64,000 nucleotides of DNA, from assembly GCA_942491145.1 (NCBI GenBank), contig CALOBC010000001.1, positions 385,869-449,868 on the forward strand. Reading direction: 5' to 3'. This document shows, in pieces, positions 60,520 to 64,000 of this stretch. How positions within the stretch are numbered: position 1 is the first letter of the stretch; every line of letters begins with the position of its first letter. Source of the stretch: CAXQUZ01 sp942491145 (lineage in GTDB: Bacteria > Myxococcota_A > UBA796 > UBA2385). The position numbers and the translations under genes are program-made. The notes under the pieces were generated by a model. The model ran no database searches. It saw only the letters and a program-made list of their open reading frames with translations, and was not told the DNA's origin.

Positions 60520-61321
60520 GCATCCAGAGCGGTCTCACCGGAGACCTCAAGCACCACCCTTCGCCACCACCGCATCAGGAAGGGGCCATGCCATGGGTAT
60601 TGACGCCTTCATCGGAGCCCCACGAGCACCGGCGCCGGCGATGGAGAGGTTGGCGGCTTCGACCTCACAGCGCGGTCGAGGGGCCCGTGACCCTTCCAAG
60701 CCCCGACAGGGCCCCCAGCCAAGAACCCCGCCGGGACACCGCGAGGACGTCGACCAAGACACCGCGCCCGAGGAAGCTCGCCCAGCCGGGGGCACGAGAC
60801 CGCCTGGAATGCCCCGTTCCACGGCATTCTGAAGAGGGGCAGATGGACCCCGACAACGGGGCCACCCAAGCTTGCAGCCAGACCACGAGTTGAGGGCCGA
60901 TGTCGGACCCTGCGAAACCAGCGTGACCATGAGCATTTCGGCCCGTTGCTCACCACGACCCCGCGCCCGGCCCAGAGACCCATGCGGGCCCCCCCTCCCC
61001 CCCCCCCCCCATTCGCCCCGGAAACCCAAGCCCACGACAGCGGCCCCCGCACACCGGCAGTCCCCCGCCCATCGAACGCTCCGAACCAAGTCGACCCCCG
61101 CCATGAGAAGACCCAATGACCCCCGCCCTCGAGCCGCGCGGCTTTCCGGCGACGCCCTCGAGTACCACCTTCTCGCCAGCAAGACTCGTCGCATCATCGC
61201 AGCTCGCCGCCGCACGTTCCCCTTCTCCGCCGGCCCCAAGGCCACATCCGAGCGGCATGGGCAGAGCGAGCCGGCGGCGTGGACGACCTTCGCCAGCACC
61301 GCCGACCGTAGCTCTGGTTGC
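60520..61321. other. Cassette 4 body: C-rich, no clear gene
   Basis: Opens with TTCGGC. About 800 bp without a convincing ORF; a plus-strand frame (60872-61366) shows repeated words shared with cassette 2 (LASKTRRII, FSAGP, PAAWTTFASTAD). The minus strand has one long open frame but with a different frame order from cassette 2, so neither strand is supported as coding. A C7-T-C14 tract is inside. Confidence 0.5.
60997..61010 (+). repeat. C14 homopolymer tract
   Basis: Fourteen Cs preceded by C7 and a T (60989-61010) inside cassette 4. Highly prone to length change in replication and sequencing. Confidence 0.9.
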
Positions 61322-61385
61322 GCCGAACGCCAAGGCATAGACGTCGTTGGCGCGCAGCGCCAATGACGTTTATGCCCAGTTCGGC
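61322..61385 (+). repeat. attC4 (64 bp)
   Basis: R'' GCCGAAC (61322-61328), spacer GCCAA, L'' GGCATAGACGTC, stem GTTGGCGC/GCGCCAAT with loop GCA, L' GACGTTTATGCC, spacer CA, R' GTTCGGC (61379-61385). R'' and R' are perfect complements. The stem is nearly complete, giving the most compact palindrome of the array. Confidence 0.85.
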
Positions 61386-61686
61386 GCAGTGGCGGGCTCT
61401 GGCCCAGGCGCATACCACTAGCCACACCTCAACCGAAGTCTCGTCCGAGCGAAATCGTGTCCGAGTGCAGCCTACTACTCGCCAGGCTCGCAACGCGGTT
61501 CCCACCAAAGGACGGCCTTGCGCCTCCATCAAGTTCCCCCCTACACGAGCATGGACCCATTTACCGCAAGTACGGCGCTATAACTTGCGACCTACCTGTA
61601 TGAGGGTTGGGATCGATTAAGGGGCTGGCACGCGGGCGGCGGCTCGCGGTATGATGTGGGAGGTCCACGTGCCGGGAGGTCCAGTT
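61386..61686. other. Leader of cassette 5
   Basis: 300 bp of lower-GC sequence between attC4 and the ATP-grasp gene. No ORF with a start signal. TATAAC at 61581 could be a -10 element, without a good -35. A GGGAGG ribosome site ends it. Confidence 0.35.
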
Positions 61687-62415
61687 GTGAGTGCTGACGG
61701 GTTGGTGCTGGTGCTGCCTATCAAGCCGGATGTCGAGAGAGATGCGGTTGCCAAGGCTTGGACCGCGGCCGGTGGGACGGTGGTGCGCCTCGACAAGTTC
61801 TGGCGGCCTCCCGCGCTGCCGCGAGCGGCCGTTCGCTTCTACGGGCCCGACGTATTCGTCATGCTGGTGGCGCAGCTGCTGGACCTCCAGCTGGTTTCGC
61901 CTGTGGATGATTTGATGTTTCGGGTGCCCGAGGAGTTCTTGGGGAGGGCCATTTGGCGAACCAGCCTCAAGGAAGCGAGGGCTGACTGTGCCTTTCCGAC
62001 GTTCCTGAAGTCGCTCGTGCCGAAGCTGTTTCCATCCCGGGTCTTCCGTAATCAGTCGGAGCTTGATGCCGCGAGCATGGGGTTGGCAGGAGAGACCGAG
62101 TTGTTGGCGTCTGAGCCCGTGGCCATGGTCTGGGAGGCCAGGGCATTTGTCGCGAACGGCCGCGTGCTGGACATCTCAGCGTACGAGGGCACGATGGATC
62201 ACGATGCGAGCCACCACGCGATGCTCTTCGTTGAGAGCCTCGTTGATTCGATGGAGGTACCGAACCCTTGCGTGGTCGACGTGTTCGGAACTCCCCACGG
62301 TGCGTGCGGGGTTGTCGAGTTCAACGCTGCATGGGGATCGGGCCTCAATGGGTGTTCCGCGAAGGCTGTACTGCCGGCCATCGCTGCTGCCACGTGCTGT
62401 CCCGGGAACGAATGA
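61687..62415 (+). CDS. Cassette 5: R2K-clade ATP-grasp domain protein
   Basis: A 242-aa protein related to ATP-grasp R2K family proteins (often annotated DUF4343). It has a Rossmann-like start (GLVLVLPIKPDVER), a middle ATP-grasp core, and the C-terminal metal/ATP segment CVVDVFGTPHGACGVVEF-type pattern ending NAAWGSGLNGCSAKAVLPAI. The family is found in phages, toxin-like modules and mobile DNA and is thought to ligate or modify peptides; no substrate is known. GGGAGG seven bases before GTG 61687 decides the start over ATG 61651. The gene lies between two attC-type sites, so it is a cassette gene. Confidence 0.75.
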   Translation: MSADGLVLVLPIKPDVERDAVAKAWTAAGGTVVRLDKFWRPPALPRAAVRFYGPDVFVMLVAQLLDLQLVSPVDDLMFRVPEEFLGRAIWRTSLKEARADCAFPTFLKSLVPKLFPSRVFRNQSELDAASMGLAGETELLASEPVAMVWEARAFVANGRVLDISAYEGTMDHDASHHAMLFVESLVDSMEVPNPCVVDVFGTPHGACGVVEFNAAWGSGLNGCSAKAVLPAIAAATCCPGNE

Positions 62416-62455
62416 CCATGGCGCACATGGTGGAGGGGATTATCACAAGTTCGGA
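62403..62455 (+). repeat. Degenerate attC-like site after cassette 5
   Basis: GATTATCACAAGTTCGGAGC (62438-62457) matches the L'-R' halves of attC3 (GTTTATGCC AA GTTCGGCGC) at 16 of 20 positions. A small hairpin ACCATG/CATGGT precedes it. The expected R'' (GCCGAAC) is only CGGGAAC at 62403-62409, a weak match. It lies at the stop codon of the ATP-grasp gene, where an attC would be expected. Confidence 0.35.
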
Positions 62456-62512
62456 GCTCGCGCTCGAAGTGGCCGCGGAGCACAGCACGGGTGCGATGAT
62501 CGAAAGACGCAC

Positions 62513-63982
62513 TCACGCCGCCTTGGGTGTCCGCCTCGCAGTCGGCCTCCAGCCAGTCTGCCCAAGGACACTCAGCTCCAGCTCATCCCACCGCCCAGCC
62601 TTGGCGTGAGCACGCAGATGAAGAATGCCTTCGGCATGGTCCTCGGTCCAGAGCACGCTGGCACTCTTCATTCTGAGGTTCACGACACGTCGAACCGCTG
62701 ACTCCACAGCCCCACTCCCGATGGGTAGGTTGGCCTCTCGGCAGGCGCTGTATCCGAGCCGGTCTCGATTTCGAGTCCAGTAGGCGGCCTCCGTCTCACG
62801 GTCCTGCTTGTTGCGCTTGACCAGGGCCACAGCCGCGGCTGCGACCTCGGATGCTTCGCCGTCCTTGAGTTTCGACTTCTGTTCCTCGACCCAAGCCGTA
62901 CGCTGTTCCGGGGTCCACCGCGACTTCATTGCGGCCAACTCGGTGAGTCGTTCCACAACATGGAAGTAGTCCAGAACTTCGGTGAACTGCTCGGTGTCCA
63001 TGCCAAGCGCCTCTCGCAGGCGCCCCGTGCGGTTCCAGATCCACTTCGCCCCATCCCCGAGGAACACCACCTTCTGGGCAAGGTGGACCCCAAGTCGGAG
63101 AAGGTGGTAGGTCAACAATTCGAACACCGAGTCGGCGTCCCCAAGCGTGCCGTCGAGCACGACCCGGTGCCGCTTGTCCCGCTCTCCGTCGTCATTGAGC
63201 GCGTACACCGTGAGAACTTTGGGCTCTCGCCACTCGCTCACAAACCGCTTCCGTCCTCCCTTCTTTGGGCGACCCGCGACGCGACGACGAATGTTCACGC
63301 GCCCACCATCCACGGCCACCGCGACGCGCAGGCCGACAAACTCACCGCGCTCATTGCCCGTCTTGGCTTTCTGCACGGCAAGATGCCGAGCGCGAAGCGC
63401 GTCATCGCAGGCGAGGTAGGTCAGGCGAAGGGCAGCCTTGTGTCCGATCTCGGTTCCCCCCAACTCAAGGACCTCGCGTGCCGAAGTGACGGAGTTTGCC
63501 TCAACCACCGCATGAGCGACCTGGAGCCGCAGGGCCGGGGTGCTTCGACCCACAATCCCGAACATGTCGAGCACCGGATAAACGCCTGTGCCCTGCCTCC
63601 CTCGAACAGTGGCCCCTCCGCCTCTCGGCAACGCACGCATATAGGGCGTCTTCACTCGGATGTGTTGACCACCGAGGGTTCGCACCTCGGTCTCTCTGTC
63701 ACGCTCCTTCCGCATCTGAATCGACTTGGCTGCGGCCTTCTCACGCACCCGGATGGCAGCTCGGTCGCGGGTCGCGTCGTCGTTGCTGAGGTCCTGAAGG
63801 ACCTGCCGAGTGATCTCGTTGGCTACCGTCCGCGTCAGTCGGTGGAGCTCCCGTTCTGCATTGCAGAACGACGACGGCGAGTCGGCCTTTCGCATCTGGG
63901 CAATGGCTGCACCCAGCTCAGCCTTGAACGCGGCAACTGCCGCCTCCACGAAACGTGCTTCGTGTTCGGATTCTTTCGACAT
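62513..63982 (-). mobile_element. ISKra4-type transposase
   Basis: A 489-aa DDE transposase with ISKra4-family features. There is an N-terminal helical region, then a conserved PYMRALPRGGG linker. Catalytic-type positions are Asp in AVDGGRV (about 224), Asp in FLGDGAKWIW (about 309) and Glu in the GSGAVESAVRR motif (about 424-430). The start ATG is at 63980-63982, so the gene is complete but its right-hand inverted repeat lies at or beyond the window end. It may have inserted into the 3' end of the integron array. No ends were identified. Confidence 0.8.
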
Positions 63983-64000
63983 GACGGCACCAGATCACGT

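Larger units (their letters stand above)
57563..62449 (+). mobile_element. Integron-type gene-cassette array (no integrase in window)
   Basis: Four complete cassettes (57563-58624, 58625-59499, 59500-60513, 60514-61379) and a probable fifth (61380-62449). They are bounded by attC-like imperfect palindromes sharing GGCATAGACG (L'') and CGTTTATGCC (L'). The opening bases of each cassette (TTGGGC, TTGGAC, TTAGTC, TTCGGC) are complementary to the R'' box of the attC at that cassette's own 3' end (GCCCAAC, GTCCAAC, GACTAAC, GCCGAAC), as required if they circularise by attC recombination. No tyrosine integrase, attI or Pc promoter is visible, so in this window it is a CALIN-type array flanked by two transposases. 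Confidence 0.85.

Noticed and set aside
58487..61385. CRISPR array
   Set aside because: Repeats are palindromic, of two sizes, spaced by about 870-1060 bp, and mark gene cassettes. No cas genes.
58645..61425. Minus-strand genes in cassettes 2 and 4
   Set aside because: Frames are open but the similar DNA segments fall in different frames in the two cassettes, and no ribosome site is present.
1..64000. tRNA or rRNA genes
   Set aside because: No cloverleaf-like or rRNA-like segment was noticed on reading, including next to the integron or transposases. A covariance search could not be run.

Overview
The window is very GC-rich with long antisense open frames. It carries hallmarks of Myxococcota (myxobacteria and relatives): a three-gene polyunsaturated fatty acid (PUFA) synthase of the pfa1-pfa2-pfa3 layout, a Ser/Thr kinase with PEGA-like repeats, a large kinase-ATPase-GGDEF protein, a sigma-54 activator, and many lipoproteins and exported proteins with TPR or PEGA modules. 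The assignment is inferred from gene content; no rRNA or tRNA gene was seen.

Layout. 0-6 kb is a molybdenum locus: an ECF-type membrane protein that looks like a T-S fusion joined by a polyglycine linker, overlapping genes for the two molybdenum storage protein subunits (mosA, mosB), facing a modABC molybdate ABC transporter across a 12-bp hairpin. 6-11 kb holds a DUF486 membrane protein, a crotonase, PEGA and TPR proteins and a MepA-like peptidase. 11-14 kb holds a sigma-54 activator divergent from a sigma-70-family factor that has an excellent -24/-12 sigma-54 promoter and unusual TGCAA repeats on both flanks. 14-18 kb carries a lipoprotein, an RlmD/TrmA-type rRNA methyltransferase, a glucosaminidase and an ATC-hydrolase-like protein. 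18-25 kb carries an ABC exporter, the 1463-aa kinase/AAA/TPR/GAF/GGDEF protein and a PilZ protein, apparently one transcription unit. 25-38.7 kb is mixed: HAD phosphatase, a degenerate sulfatase-like protein, a coiled-coil/beta-barrel protein, a radical SAM protein, a Cys-rich lipoprotein, a Ser/Thr kinase, two related exported proteins and a deoxynucleoside kinase.

38.8-54.6 kb is the PUFA synthase: pfaD/pfa1 (enoyl reductase), pfa2 (KS-MAT-3xACP-KR-DH) and pfa3 (KS-CLF-DH domains-acyltransferase). Both megasynthase genes are interrupted by one apparent extra G in a G-run (44895-44898 and 54199-54203), so as written each is split in two.

54.6-64 kb is mobile DNA: an IS1182-like transposase, then an integron-type cassette array without an integrase in view (57.56-62.45 kb), then an ISKra4-type transposase cut by the window end. 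Four attC sites are complete, with one half-site before them and one degenerate candidate after. The site boundaries obey the integron rule exactly: the six bases opening each cassette (TTGGGC, TTGGAC, TTAGTC, TTCGGC) are complementary to the R'' box of that same cassette's attC. Contents are a membrane-anchored Cys protein, a reverse-oriented gene with a strong ribosome site, an R2K-type ATP-grasp protein, and two related, mostly ORF-less C-rich cassettes. This array is the most notable element of the window.
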